Positions 1-6,469 of a DNA stretch of 12,400 nt are shown here, piece by piece (within the stretch, counting starts at the first letter, position 1; every line of letters starts with the position of its first letter). The translations under genes were made by a program, and so were the position numbers. Origin of the DNA: an uncultured Prevotella sp. (GTDB taxonomy: Bacteria > Bacteroidota > Bacteroidia > Bacteroidales > Bacteroidaceae); NCBI GenBank assembly GCA_905373605.1, contig CAJPTO010000074.1:1-12400 (forward strand), read 5' to 3'. Under the pieces are notes generated by a model. It did not search any database. It was given only the letters and a program-made list of their open reading frames with translations, and was not told the origin of the DNA.

Positions 1-79
1 CTGTAAGTGTTCCTCTGAACATGCTTCTCTCGTTTTCGATGGAAAACAACCGTGTCAGACTATCCCCCCAACAGCCCCC

Positions 80-118
80 GTCTGCCGGATAGCCGGCACA
101 GGAACGGATCCGTCAGAC
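80..118. repeat. Imperfect inverted repeat downstream of the first gene
   Basis: Arms 80-90 (GTCTGCCGGAT) and 108-118 (ATCCGTCAGAC) pair with one mismatch around a 17-nt loop. It lies about 35 bases beyond the stop codon of the minus-strand gene, where a terminator would be expected, but no T-run follows on the minus strand, so a rho-independent terminator is not demonstrated. The neighbouring bases 141-156 carry another small GCCGGC-rich palindrome. The rest of 1-153 shows no gene. Confidence 0.4.
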
Positions 119-153
119 ACAGGGCTTTGCTCCTTGCAGTCGCCGGCAGCCGG

Positions 154-744
154 CTACTTGTCCTGTTGTCTGCTGTTCTTCTTCTGAATGGAGTCGGCCT
201 TCAATTCCATCTGTGTCTGTCGGTAAGCCTTCAGAATGGGGTCTTCCTTGTCGTCAAGTCCATCCATTTTCTTGAAAACTTCACGTAGCTTTTCAACGTG
301 CCGTTTATCTCGATTACCACGTTTATCGAACATCAAGCCTATATCAAACTCCTGGATAGAGTGCTTTGGTTTCTTTTCTAAGATATCTCGTTTCGGCATC
401 TTCTTCAACAAACCACGACCGTCAACAACCTGTTTTCCTATCACCACGACCTCATCAAGATAATGTTCGGTAGGGAAAAGGAAGACAGTATCACGCAACA
501 CCTCACTCCGAAATAACTTCTCTGGGGCATAGCCTTTCTTTTTGAAGGTAGCTGTTTGAAATGAATCAGACAGGTTAATGATTCCTTGCCATGTAGTAAG
601 TCCCACATTCTTTCCATCCGCATTAACCAACACATCACGTATTGGAAAGCGCGTAGTTCCGTCACATACCAGTACTTTCTGTGCCTGAAGTGACGAAAAC
701 GGTAGCAAAAGCCACAAGAAAAATAGGACTATTCGTATCTGCAT
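154..744 (-). CDS. Exported protein with carboxypeptidase-regulatory-like beta domain
   Basis: The product is about 196 aa and of unknown function. Residues 1-22 form a signal peptide (charged start, hydrophobic core, ending SLQAQ), so it should reach the periplasm or outer membrane. The following ~80 residues resemble the beta-sandwich found at the N-terminus of TonB-dependent transporters and other Bacteroidota surface proteins (CarboxypepD_reg-like): short strands, a 'GLTTWQGIINL' turn and a final DEVVVIG strand. The C-terminal half is highly charged, rich in Lys, Asp and Glu, probably helical, with no recognised motif. I start it at the ATG at 744; the frame extends to a TTG at 753, but a -7-like box at 764-771 leaves a short leader that suits the ATG. 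Gene neighbours give no clue to its role. Confidence 0.72.
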   Translation of the reverse strand: MQIRIVLFFLWLLLPFSSLQAQKVLVCDGTTRFPIRDVLVNADGKNVGLTTWQGIINLSDSFQTATFKKKGYAPEKLFRSEVLRDTVFLFPTEHYLDEVVVIGKQVVDGRGLLKKMPKRDILEKKPKHSIQEFDIGLMFDKRGNRDKRHVEKLREVFKKMDGLDDKEDPILKAYRQTQMELKADSIQKKNSRQQDK

Positions 745-763
745 AGCACTCAACTCTCTACTG

Positions 764-771
764 CAAACTTA
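764..771 (-). promoter_or_regulatory. Bacteroidota -7 box for the exported protein
   Basis: On the minus strand this reads TAAGTTTG, a full match to TAnnTTTG, 20 bases before the ATG at 744. No clear TTTG -33 element is found 19-21 bases upstream, so the assignment rests on the -7 box and position only. Confidence 0.45.
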
Positions 772-993
772 CACAAAAATTTTCTTATTCACCTTTTTCC
801 GTAATTATTTTTATCGAAAACCCACAAGATAGTAACATTGTTTAAGAATGAGAAAACTATCTATTATCAAAAGAAAAGGCAAAATAAATAATAATCAGCC
901 TATCAAGTACCATATCTTTCCGTCTTCTACAAAAACTTATTCCCTTATCAATCGATATTTGTAAACTATTTTCGCGCAACTCAAAACCAACAC

Positions 994-1107
994 ATGCTCT
1001 TTTAGCTTTGAAAAGACGCCTAATTGACTTGCAAAAGATGCTCTTTTGAGCTCAAACTAACGCCCTTTTGAAGTCCAATTAAGCACCTTTTCTTGCACCA
1101 CTTTATA
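994..1107. repeat. Internally repetitive intergenic element
   Basis: The ten bases ATGCTCTTTT followed by (G)AGCT occur at 994 and 1038, exactly 44 bases apart. Between and after them come variants of the same theme: AAAAGACGCC, ACGCCCTTTTGAAG, CAATTAAGCACCTTTT. The whole is built from alternating CTTTT/AAAAG blocks separated by GCACC, ACGCC and CAATTAA spacers. It is non-coding and its role is unknown. Confidence 0.45.
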
Positions 1108-1374
1108 ACCAACTGATTTCCTGTTAGTTGCAAACTTGATTTTTATACGTGTTTTTGCCATTATTTGTAGATGTTTTGTCTGAAATTATGTAATGATTTT
1201 TCAAGAATTTATCAGTGGATTTTCAAAGTGATAGAATGAAAAGATTTTCTGTGTCGGAGGGTGATAATAGAATAGACAATTGACAGTCTTGACTATATTT
1301 CTGTTTAATGAATAACTTTGATTCTTCTGTTAAACTTATACGAAAAGCATCTACGCATTTAACGGAAGAACCTT

Positions 1375-1390
1375 TTTTAAGGCCTTAAAA
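1375..1390. repeat. Perfect 16-bp palindrome TTTTAAGGCCTTAAAA
   Basis: A fully self-complementary 16-mer centred between 1382 and 1383. It sits in non-coding DNA about 40 bases before the start of the 1430-1722 inverted-repeat cluster. It could be a protein-binding site or part of the repeat element; nothing adjacent decides this. Confidence 0.5.
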
Positions 1391-1429
1391 CCTACAAAAC
1401 TCACACTTTTTCTTGTTCTTCAAAAGCAC

Positions 1430-1722
1430 TTTGGGCAAAAACACGAGCACCAATGATGCATTTTGCATCGTTTAGCATCGCTAGATTGTCGCTGATGTGT
1501 GTTTTTCACAACCGTTTTTTGTCGACTTTTTCGCCTAAATCATGGCATTCAACGATCCATAGTCAGTCTGAAACAACGCCTTTTTCGTTCATTGCCCTGC
1601 TATTTGATGCATTTAGCCATGCTTTTTCATGCAAAAAGCCATGCAAAGTGCCGCATTTAGCTCAGCTTTTTCATGCAAAAAGCACAGCTATTTGCGGCAC
1701 TTAGCACGTGTTTTGCCCAAAA
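1430..1722. repeat. Nested inverted-repeat element with long hairpin
   Basis: Outer arms: 1430-1448 (TTTGGGCAAAAACACGAGC) and 1704-1722, whose reverse complement is TTTTGGGCAAAACACGTGC; they agree apart from one extra A and one or two substitutions. Inside are a small hairpin at 1455-1469 (GATGCA/TGCATC), a 31-bp direct repeat at 1609-1639 and 1653-1683 (28 of 31 identical, 44 bases apart), and a long palindrome at 1646-1702. Terminal inverted repeats around about 290 bp with no transposase suggest a MITE-like or other interspersed element, but no target-site duplication was found. Confidence 0.5.
1646..1702. repeat. 57-nt near-perfect hairpin
   Basis: The arms 1646-1671 and 1677-1702 are 26 bases each around the 5-base loop CATGC. 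Pairing runs AAGTGCCGCA, a TT/TT bubble, TAGCT, a CA/AC bubble, then GCTTTTT, all matched on the far arm. Weaker pairing continues outwards to about 1640-1708. The symmetrical bubbles suggest a conserved RNA or cruciform structure rather than chance. Confidence 0.65.
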
Positions 1723-1805
1723 TACGGGTTAAAAGCGGCAAAATGACGAGCCAGATGCCGCTTCTCACCTCTTACTTCCCTGCAACAACCCCATGCGAGA
1801 ATTGA

Positions 1806-1934
1806 TTATTTGCGGGCGATGGCCAAATTGTGGCGCACGAAGGCAGCCATAATGTTAAAATCTATGCTGAAAACTTTACTTTTTTTGAGGGATGTCACCC
1901 AGTAAAACATACCACTGCGCAAGACGACTTTCAT
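1806..1934 (-). pseudogene. Possible gene remnant (42-codon open frame)
   Basis: The minus-strand frame from an ATG at 1934 to a TAA at 1806 encodes 42 residues containing FYWVTSLKKSKVFSIDFN and ending in AAFVRHNLAIARK. The composition looks protein-like, as if it were the C-terminal end of a larger protein, possibly a transposase, but I do not recognise the family. A TGA lies shortly upstream in the same frame, and an open stretch of about 30 codons precedes it. It could equally be part of a repeated non-coding element. Confidence 0.25.
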
Positions 1935-2063
1935 TGAACATCATGCACAGGGGAGCTGAAAAAACACATCAACAGCAAGGCTGATGCTGCAAAGCATGCA
2001 TCGGCGTACATGCTTATGGGCAAGCATCTTTTCAAAACCATATCGTTTTCACCAAATTCGCAC

Positions 2064-3122
2064 CTATTTCAAGTACGTTTGGTAAAACTGCACGATGCGG
2101 TCGAATGGTATCTTGTCCATTTGGTCGTACAGGTCGGTGTGCGTTGCATTGGGAACGATGAGCAATTGCTTGTTATCTCCCGTTAGTTTTTTGAACGTGT
2201 CTTCGCCCATATAGCGCGAGTGCGCCTTCTCTCCATGAACGATGAGTACGGCATTGCGCAGGTCTTCGGGGTGCGAAAGCAGGTTGTTGTTCATCCATCC
2301 CGTCATGGCTTGCAGTTTCCAGCCATTCTTCGAGTTCACCGAACGCTCGTGATAGCCGCGTTTGGTGGTGTAATAGGCCGAGTATTGGCGCAAGAACGCA
2401 GGAGCATCGGCAGCCATTTGGTCGAGCGGCACATTAGTTCCTGCACGCTGTTGCGGCCCCGTGGCATACTCTTTTGTGCGCAATTGCGCAATCTGCGCCT
2501 TGTTTTGATAGCGTTCGTCGGCCGTTCCGCTGTCGTTATATCCCCATGCGCCCACGCGCGGCATATCATACATGGTGCTTGCCACCGTGGCTTTGATGCG
2601 CGGATCGTTGGCGGCGGCGTTCAAGGCGATGCCACCCCATCCGCAAACACCTAATATACCGATTCGGTTTGGGTCCACATTGGGCTGGTTACTTAGGTAA
2701 TCTACAGCCGCTTGGAAGTCCTCGGTGTTGATGTCTAGCGAGAACATGTCGCGCGGATTGCCACCACTTTCGCCTGTAAACGAGGGGTCGAAGGCCAGTG
2801 TGAGGTATCCTTGTTCTGCCAATGTCTGTGCATACAGCCCGCTCGATTGCTCTTTCACCGCCCCGAAAGGACCGCTAACGGCGATGGCCGACAACATTCC
2901 CGTTGCGCCTTTGGGCGTGTATAGGTCGGCAGCCAGTTCGATGCCGAAGTGGTTATGGAACGTCACCTTGCAGTGTTCCACCTTATTGCTCTGCGGGAAA
3001 ACCTTGTCCCACTTACTTGTTGGCTGCAATTTTGTTGTCTTGTTGTCCATTTTCTTTTGTGCGTTAACGATTAATGCGCTTCCCAAAAGGAGGAAGACCA
3101 GAATTTGATTAATTCGCTTCAT
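2064..3122 (-). CDS. Exported alpha/beta hydrolase with Cys nucleophile
   Basis: A 352-aa alpha/beta hydrolase related to dienelactone hydrolase and the YcjY-like group; the substrate is unknown, probably an ester or thioester. Residues 1-21 are a signal peptide ending VNAQ, so it acts in the periplasm. The nucleophile elbow is GVCGWGG at 158-164, placing Cys160 where most relatives have Ser; the Cys form is normal for dienelactone-hydrolase-like enzymes. The oxyanion region is near SGPFGAVKEQ (83-92), a conserved HGEKAHSRYM follows at 296-305 near the acid position, and the catalytic His is likely His328 in PNATHTD. It starts 11 bases after the acetyltransferase stop, so the two genes should share a transcript. 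Length matches the family. Confidence 0.88.
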   Translation of the reverse strand: MKRINQILVFLLLGSALIVNAQKKMDNKTTKLQPTSKWDKVFPQSNKVEHCKVTFHNHFGIELAADLYTPKGATGMLSAIAVSGPFGAVKEQSSGLYAQTLAEQGYLTLAFDPSFTGESGGNPRDMFSLDINTEDFQAAVDYLSNQPNVDPNRIGILGVCGWGGIALNAAANDPRIKATVASTMYDMPRVGAWGYNDSGTADERYQNKAQIAQLRTKEYATGPQQRAGTNVPLDQMAADAPAFLRQYSAYYTTKRGYHERSVNSKNGWKLQAMTGWMNNNLLSHPEDLRNAVLIVHGEKAHSRYMGEDTFKKLTGDNKQLLIVPNATHTDLYDQMDKIPFDRIVQFYQTYLK

Positions 3123-3133
3123 AATCCATTTGT

Positions 3134-3703
3134 TTAGTTGTCCTTTTTAATGTTTCTTATCACCCGTGCGGGATTTCCCACGGCGATGGCATTGTCTGGC
3201 ACGTCTTTCGTAACCACCGAGCCAGCTCCCACGATGGCATTTTCGCCGATAGTAACTCCCGGCAACACGATGGCACCCGTGCCAATCCATGCGCCTCGCT
3301 TAACGAGTATGGGCCGTGCGTAAACCTTTTTGCGCTCGCTGGGGTCCTCGGGATGGTTCTCTGTAAGCAGGTTTACGTTGGGACCAACAAACACTCCGTC
3401 TTCTAATGTGATGCCGCCGCGGTCGAGAAACGTGCAATTAAAATTGATGAACACATGCTTTCCAAGGGTAAGCGCCTTGCCAAAGTTGGTGTAAAAGGGC
3501 AAGAAGATGCGCACCGAGGGGTCTACCTCTTTGCCCGTAAGTCGGCAAAGCAGCGCGGTGAGTTCTTCGCCTGTGTGGTAACGGCTGTTCATCTCGTGCA
3601 CAATGCGCATGCTCTCTTCGAACATGGCGGCCAACTTCGGGTATTCTGGCTCGGTGTGCGATATGCATTCGCCAGCGAGCATGCGTTCTAATATATCTTT
3701 CAT
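3134..3703 (-). CDS. Maltose/galactoside O-acetyltransferase family (hexapeptide) protein
   Basis: A 189-aa left-handed beta-helix acyltransferase that moves an acetyl group from acetyl-CoA to a hydroxyl of a sugar or similar acceptor in the cytoplasm; the acceptor cannot be told. The N-terminal helical Mac domain covers about residues 1-60 (MKDILERMLAGE onward). Hexapeptide turns follow, with the catalytic His117 in TENHPEDPSERK and the C-terminal coil repeats GTGAIVLPGVTIGENAIVGA, then the conserved GNPARVIR end. I start at the ATG at 3703. The frame extends to a TTG at 3733, but a -7 box overlaps those extra codons (3723-3730), so they are probably untranscribed. It is first in an operon with the exported hydrolase. 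Confidence 0.9.
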   Translation of the reverse strand: MKDILERMLAGECISHTEPEYPKLAAMFEESMRIVHEMNSRYHTGEELTALLCRLTGKEVDPSVRIFLPFYTNFGKALTLGKHVFINFNCTFLDRGGITLEDGVFVGPNVNLLTENHPEDPSERKKVYARPILVKRGAWIGTGAIVLPGVTIGENAIVGAGSVVTKDVPDNAIAVGNPARVIRNIKKDN

Positions 3704-3722
3704 ACGACCAATTTTCTTGCCG

Positions 3723-3730
3723 CAAAGGTA
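3723..3730 (-). promoter_or_regulatory. -7 box for the acetyltransferase-hydrolase operon
   Basis: The minus strand reads TACCTTTG, matching TAnnTTTG, 20 bases before the ATG at 3703. No clear -33 element is seen at the usual spacing. Its overlap with the apparent N-terminal extension decides the start codon. Confidence 0.55.
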
Positions 3731-3828
3731 CAACTAATTGTTTATGAGCCATGTATATAAATTGGTTAAAAACCTACCCCAATCGCTGTTTCTGCCCCAA
3801 AAGGGGGTGCGTTTCCAAGTAATAATGT

Positions 3829-3836
3829 TAACTTTG
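3829..3836 (+). promoter_or_regulatory. -7 box for the flavin reductase operon
   Basis: TAACTTTG matches TAnnTTTG, 54 bases before the ATG at 3891. It points away from the minus-strand box at 3723-3730, so the 187-bp gap is a divergent promoter region. A short CCCCAAAAGGGG palindrome lies between the two boxes at 3795-3806. Confidence 0.55.
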
Positions 3837-3890
3837 CCTTAGCGGAACAGCCCTTTTGCGCCGCACATTCACACAAAAATATAGACAGAC

Positions 3891-4454
3891 ATGAAGAGTT
3901 TTGGAAAGAAGCCGTGGCTTTTGCCGCAGCCAGTGCTAGTGATAGGCACGTACAACAGCGAGGGAAAGCCCAACGCCATGAACGCTGCATGGGCAGGAAC
4001 ATGGGACAACGACATGATTATGATTTCGATGGGTGCGCATTACACCACGCAAAACCTCAACGACAAGGGCGAGTTCACCGTGGCCTTCGCCACCAAAGAG
4101 ACGCTCGTGGCGGCCGACTATGTGGGCATTGCCTGCATGAGCAAGACGCCCGACAAGATGGAACGCACGGGATGGCGAGCCGTTAAGGCCGAAAACGTGG
4201 ACGCACCCGTGTTCGACGTGTTCCCCATGACGATGGAATGCCGCATCAAAGAGAAGCTGGACGAGAGCCCAACGGGTTATTACATCATCGCCGAGGTGGT
4301 GAACGTGCTATGCGACGAGGCTTTTCTCAATGAGAACGGCAAGCCCGACATGGCACGGATGAACCTCATCACCTTCGACCCCATACTGAATCGCTACATC
4401 CAGATGGGTGATGTGGTGGGCAAGGCCTTTGCAGAAGGAAGGAAATTGAAGTAG
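3891..4454 (+). CDS. Flavin reductase family protein (FMN-binding split barrel)
   Basis: The product is 187 aa, the full length of the flavin reductase-like (FlaRed) split-barrel family, which binds FMN or FAD and reduces it or uses it with NAD(P)H. Family signatures are KPWLLPQPVLVIGTY at 7-21, the GKPNAMNAAWAGTWDN stretch at 25-40 typical of the flavin phosphate site, the HYTTQNLNDKGEFTVAF segment at 50-66, and the central SKTPDKMERTGW at 84-95. No signal peptide, so cytoplasmic. It is the first gene of a plus-strand pair and lies 21 bases before the MmcQ/YjbR gene. Physiological partner and substrate are not shown by the sequence. Confidence 0.9.
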   Translation: MKSFGKKPWLLPQPVLVIGTYNSEGKPNAMNAAWAGTWDNDMIMISMGAHYTTQNLNDKGEFTVAFATKETLVAADYVGIACMSKTPDKMERTGWRAVKAENVDAPVFDVFPMTMECRIKEKLDESPTGYYIIAEVVNVLCDEAFLNENGKPDMARMNLITFDPILNRYIQMGDVVGKAFAEGRKLK

Positions 4455-4475
4455 CACAACAGGGCTTTTACGTAC

Positions 4476-4874
4476 ATGGACATCGAAACGCTGCGCAACT
4501 ATTGCCTGTCGTTGTCGCCCGAGGTGGAAGAGAAGTTTCCCTTTCAGCAGTTTAAGGCGGCAAAAGATATTTTGGTGTTTTACATCAAACGGCACATGTT
4601 TTGCTATTTTGACATTAACGACTTAAGCCGCGTCACCGTGAAATGCGGTGAAGCAGACGTTGTGCGCTTGCAAGAAGCGCACGATTGCATCGGTCCGCCC
4701 TATCAAAGCAACGCCAGTTATGCCAAGTCGTGGGTGAGCATCGATGTCACAACGGCCGAAACGAAGTTGATTAAAAAGCTTATCAGCCAGTCGTTTGAGA
4801 TAATAAAGAGCAAGTATGAGAAGAAAAAAAGAAGACGGATACCGACCAAAAGCAAGCCTGACGGCAAAACTTAA
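4476..4874 (+). CDS. MmcQ/YjbR family protein
   Basis: The 132-aa product matches the small MmcQ/YjbR family (a CyaY-like fold, often annotated as DNA-binding although its function is not established). It opens with the typical MDIETLRNYCLSLSPEVEEKFPF, has VFYIKRHMFCYFDIN at 34-48, and the 'GPPYQSNASYAKSWVSID' segment at 73-90 that corresponds to the family's conserved 'W..v' core. The last 20 residues are strongly basic (KKKRRR and further Lys) and may be a nucleic-acid-binding tail or poorly conserved extension. It follows the flavin reductase by 21 bases and is probably cotranscribed with it. Confidence 0.85.
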   Translation: MDIETLRNYCLSLSPEVEEKFPFQQFKAAKDILVFYIKRHMFCYFDINDLSRVTVKCGEADVVRLQEAHDCIGPPYQSNASYAKSWVSIDVTTAETKLIKKLISQSFEIIKSKYEKKKRRRIPTKSKPDGKT

Positions 4875-4916
4875 CACAGCTGGAGAGCCACAGAAACGTT
4901 AACATGCCGGCTTGCA

Positions 4917-5044
4917 AACTTGTTAACTCGTTAACAGATCAACTCGTTAACTCGTTATCTTGTCTACTTGTCAACTCGTTAACTCGTGAACTTGTCAACT
5001 AGTAAACTCTTCAACCAGTCAACTTGTCGACTCGTTAACTCATC
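4917..5044. repeat. 16 tandem degenerate 8-bp units, consensus AACTYGTY
   Basis: Counting from 4917, the sequence divides without a single insertion or deletion into sixteen 8-base units such as AACTTGTT, AACTCGTT, AACTTGTC, AACTAGTA and AACCAGTC. The first three bases (AAC) are nearly invariant, the rest drifts. Degenerate units may continue a little on either side (from about 4893 and to 5052). Unit junctions create GTTAAC palindromes. The array fills most of the 206-bp gap before the quinone reductase gene, and no -7 box was found there, so it may hide or influence that promoter. Confidence 0.8.
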
Positions 5045-5080
5045 AACAAATATATTCACATTCATTAAACAAACAAAATT

Positions 5081-5635
5081 ATGCAAACAAATTTAGGAAA
5101 CGTACTGCTCGTAACCGGGCATCCCTACGAACAAATGTCATTGGCTAACAAGCTTATCATCGAGGATTTGAAAAAGAAGCTGCCCGAAATGAAAGAAGAC
5201 AACCTGACCAAGCTTTATCCCAACTACGACATCGACGTTAAAGCCGAACAAGAGAAGCTGCTCTGGGCAGACACCATCGTAATACAAGTGCCGCTGTTTT
5301 GGTTCTCTATGCCTTCGCTTATCATGCGATGGATAGAAGAAGTGTACACACACGGCTGGGCTTACGGCAGCGAAGGCACGGCTTTACAAGGAAAAAATGT
5401 TATCATTGGCATCACTGCAGGCACTAAGAACGAGGTTTACGAGAGCGGAAACGTGGGATTAACCATCAAAGACTTCGACCAACGCTTCAAAACCATCTTC
5501 TCTTTCTGCGGCATGAACTACAAAGGGCTGGTGTTTAGCGGCGGTTTCCTCAACATGGGCGATGGGACTGCAGAGCAAACATTCCCTGCCATGGCCGAAA
5601 AGCATGTAGAAGAGCTGCTGCACAAGCTGGGATAA
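5081..5635 (+). CDS. NAD(P)H-dependent quinone-type oxidoreductase (flavodoxin_2 fold)
   Basis: A 184-aa flavodoxin-like FMN/FAD enzyme of the NQO/MdaB/KefF/YwrO group, which transfers two electrons from NAD(P)H to quinones or related acceptors in the cytoplasm. Evidence: the flavin phosphate loop VTGHPYEQMSLANK at 11-24, the PLFWFSMPSLIMRWIEEV segment at 71-88, HGWAYG at 91-96, and the ITAGTKNEVY loop at 111-120. Length is normal for the group. Unlike the preceding pair it is separated by 206 bases that hold the 8-bp repeat array, so it is probably transcribed separately. The nearby flavin reductase suggests a redox theme but not a shared pathway. Confidence 0.9.
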   Translation: MQTNLGNVLLVTGHPYEQMSLANKLIIEDLKKKLPEMKEDNLTKLYPNYDIDVKAEQEKLLWADTIVIQVPLFWFSMPSLIMRWIEEVYTHGWAYGSEGTALQGKNVIIGITAGTKNEVYESGNVGLTIKDFDQRFKTIFSFCGMNYKGLVFSGGFLNMGDGTAEQTFPAMAEKHVEELLHKLG

Positions 5636-5737
5636 GTCGCCACCACGGATGATTATTTGAAACCTTATACGTGGTTGTCACCACAAAAGTGAGGGCTGCA
5701 AAGCACTGCTACGCGAGTTTGGGTTAAGAAAGTCCTT

Positions 5738-5948
5738 TTAAAAGGCTGGGGATTGTCCTCTTTCCCCAGCCATCTCGATGCCGCCTTATGGCTAATCTTG
5801 TTAGCAGTAACAATCCTTGCATCGTAATATCGCCCTTTTAATTGACAGCCCGCCCCCGTTCTGTGATGGTAAGCCCATACCATTGCAGAAGTGTTCGGGG
5901 GCGGCGTAGGCTTGTATTATCTAGGGTATTTTATTTTCTCTTATTCTG
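5738..5948 (-). ncRNA. Predicted structured small RNA, about 200 nt
   Basis: A minus-strand transcript is framed by a canonical Bacteroidota promoter (5955-5985) and a GC-rich terminal hairpin (5744-5771). Between them are nested stems: CCGCCCCCG 5850-5858 with CGGGGGCGG 5896-5904 (9 bp), inside which ATGGTA 5866-5871 pairs with 5878-5883; then CGATGC 5776-5781 with GCATCG 5819-5824, enclosing a 6-bp hairpin (5798-5803/5808-5813, 4-nt loop) and a 3-bp GCC/GGC hairpin, a multibranch arrangement. The 72-codon open frame here has no protein signature. I cannot assign an RNA family; it does not resemble tmRNA, SRP RNA or RNase P. Confidence 0.55.
5744..5771 (-). terminator. Terminal hairpin of the small RNA candidate
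   Basis: A perfect 8-bp stem GGCTGGGG/CCCCAGCC with a 12-nt loop. On the minus strand it is followed by TTTT and then AAAAGG, so the T-run is short; on the plus strand no T-run follows, which favours the minus-strand reading. Confidence 0.55.
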
Positions 5949-5954
5949 ATGTTG

Positions 5955-5985
5955 CAAAGTTACGTTTTATTTTACTTCCAGCAAA
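5955..5985 (-). promoter_or_regulatory. Canonical -33/-7 promoter for the small RNA
   Basis: On the minus strand TTTG (5985-5982) and TAACTTTG (5962-5955) are separated by 19 bases, matching the Bacteroides consensus TTTG-N19-21-TAnnTTTG on both elements. It is the best promoter in the window. The expected start of transcription is near 5948. Confidence 0.65.
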
Positions 5986-6360
5986 GCGATTTCGTTATTT
6001 TTTTTGAACATTGATAAAATTAGTAAGCACGTTGTTTGCTTTGTTACGTTACGAAATGGCGAGTTTAACCGACACCAAATTGACCTGAAAACACCTATTC
6101 CCTTGTTTCTTAGTAAGCTATTCAGGCTGAAAACATAATAAATGACATCAAAACTGGTCTGCGAGTATGTTTCTCAACACTTTCAGCCCAAACCGCATTA
6201 TTCGTCTTTTTGGCGCATTCGTGACGCTAACGATTGTTAATGGAAGAAAATGCGGATTATCTTAAAGGATGACAAATTGCGCAACTCGAAATAAAACAAC
6301 ACCAATCCTTTCGCACAACGCCACGAACTAAACTGCACGAACACTCCTATTTTTCCTTAA

Positions 6361-6385
6361 AATTACGTAGTAAATATCCGTAATT
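6361..6385. promoter_or_regulatory. Operator-like inverted repeat
   Basis: AATTACG (6361-6367) and CGTAATT (6379-6385) are exact inverted 7-mers with an 11-base spacer. They lie just upstream of the -7 box at 6399-6406, covering roughly the -20 to -45 region, a usual place for a dimeric regulator to bind. There is no direct evidence of a regulator. Confidence 0.3.
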
Positions 6386-6398
6386 CCATAAAAAACCT

Positions 6399-6406
6399 TA
6401 TCTTTG
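6399..6406 (+). promoter_or_regulatory. -7 box for the M16 peptidase gene
   Basis: TATCTTTG matches TAnnTTTG, 63 bases before the ATG at 6470. No good -33 TTTG is found 19-21 bases upstream. Confidence 0.5.
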
Positions 6407-6469
6407 CTACCTATTATCTCACGGCCTTACACTAGGCTTACCATTTAAAAGAACAAAATAAACTATTCT

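Larger units (their letters stand above)
772..2063. other. 1.3-kb gene-poor region rich in repeats
   Basis: No convincing protein gene is seen here. It is AT-rich and filled with short motifs that recur locally: ATGCTCTTTT(G)AGCT twice at 994 and 1038, a 16-bp perfect palindrome at 1375-1390, and the palindrome cluster at 1430-1722. An 83-codon plus-strand frame at 1453-1704 only reads through the repeats and lacks any protein-like signature. The pattern is that of interspersed intergenic repeats in Prevotella-like genomes; that identification is from memory and unconfirmed. Confidence 0.55.
5963..6469. other. Intergenic region before the M16 peptidase
   Basis: About 500 AT-rich bases without a gene. 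Apart from the small-RNA -33 element at its left edge, it holds the peptidase -7 box, a short inverted repeat at 6361-6385 and one distant CCGCATT/AATGCGG pair. I see nothing else in it. Confidence 0.5.

Noticed and set aside
1453..1704. 83-codon plus-strand open frame
   Set aside because: It runs through hairpins and direct repeats, and its product mirrors those repeats; no start signal or protein family features.
4917..5044. CRISPR array
   Set aside because: The units are 8 bases, contiguous and without unique spacers, and no cas genes are nearby.
5636..5695. Terminator for the quinone-type reductase gene
   Set aside because: Short ACCACG/CGTGGT and GTGGT/ACCAC stems exist but no T-run follows them, so a rho-independent terminator is not supported.
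5665..5883. 72-codon minus-strand open frame
   Set aside because: It overlaps the structured RNA candidate; its residues follow the stems and show no family resemblance.
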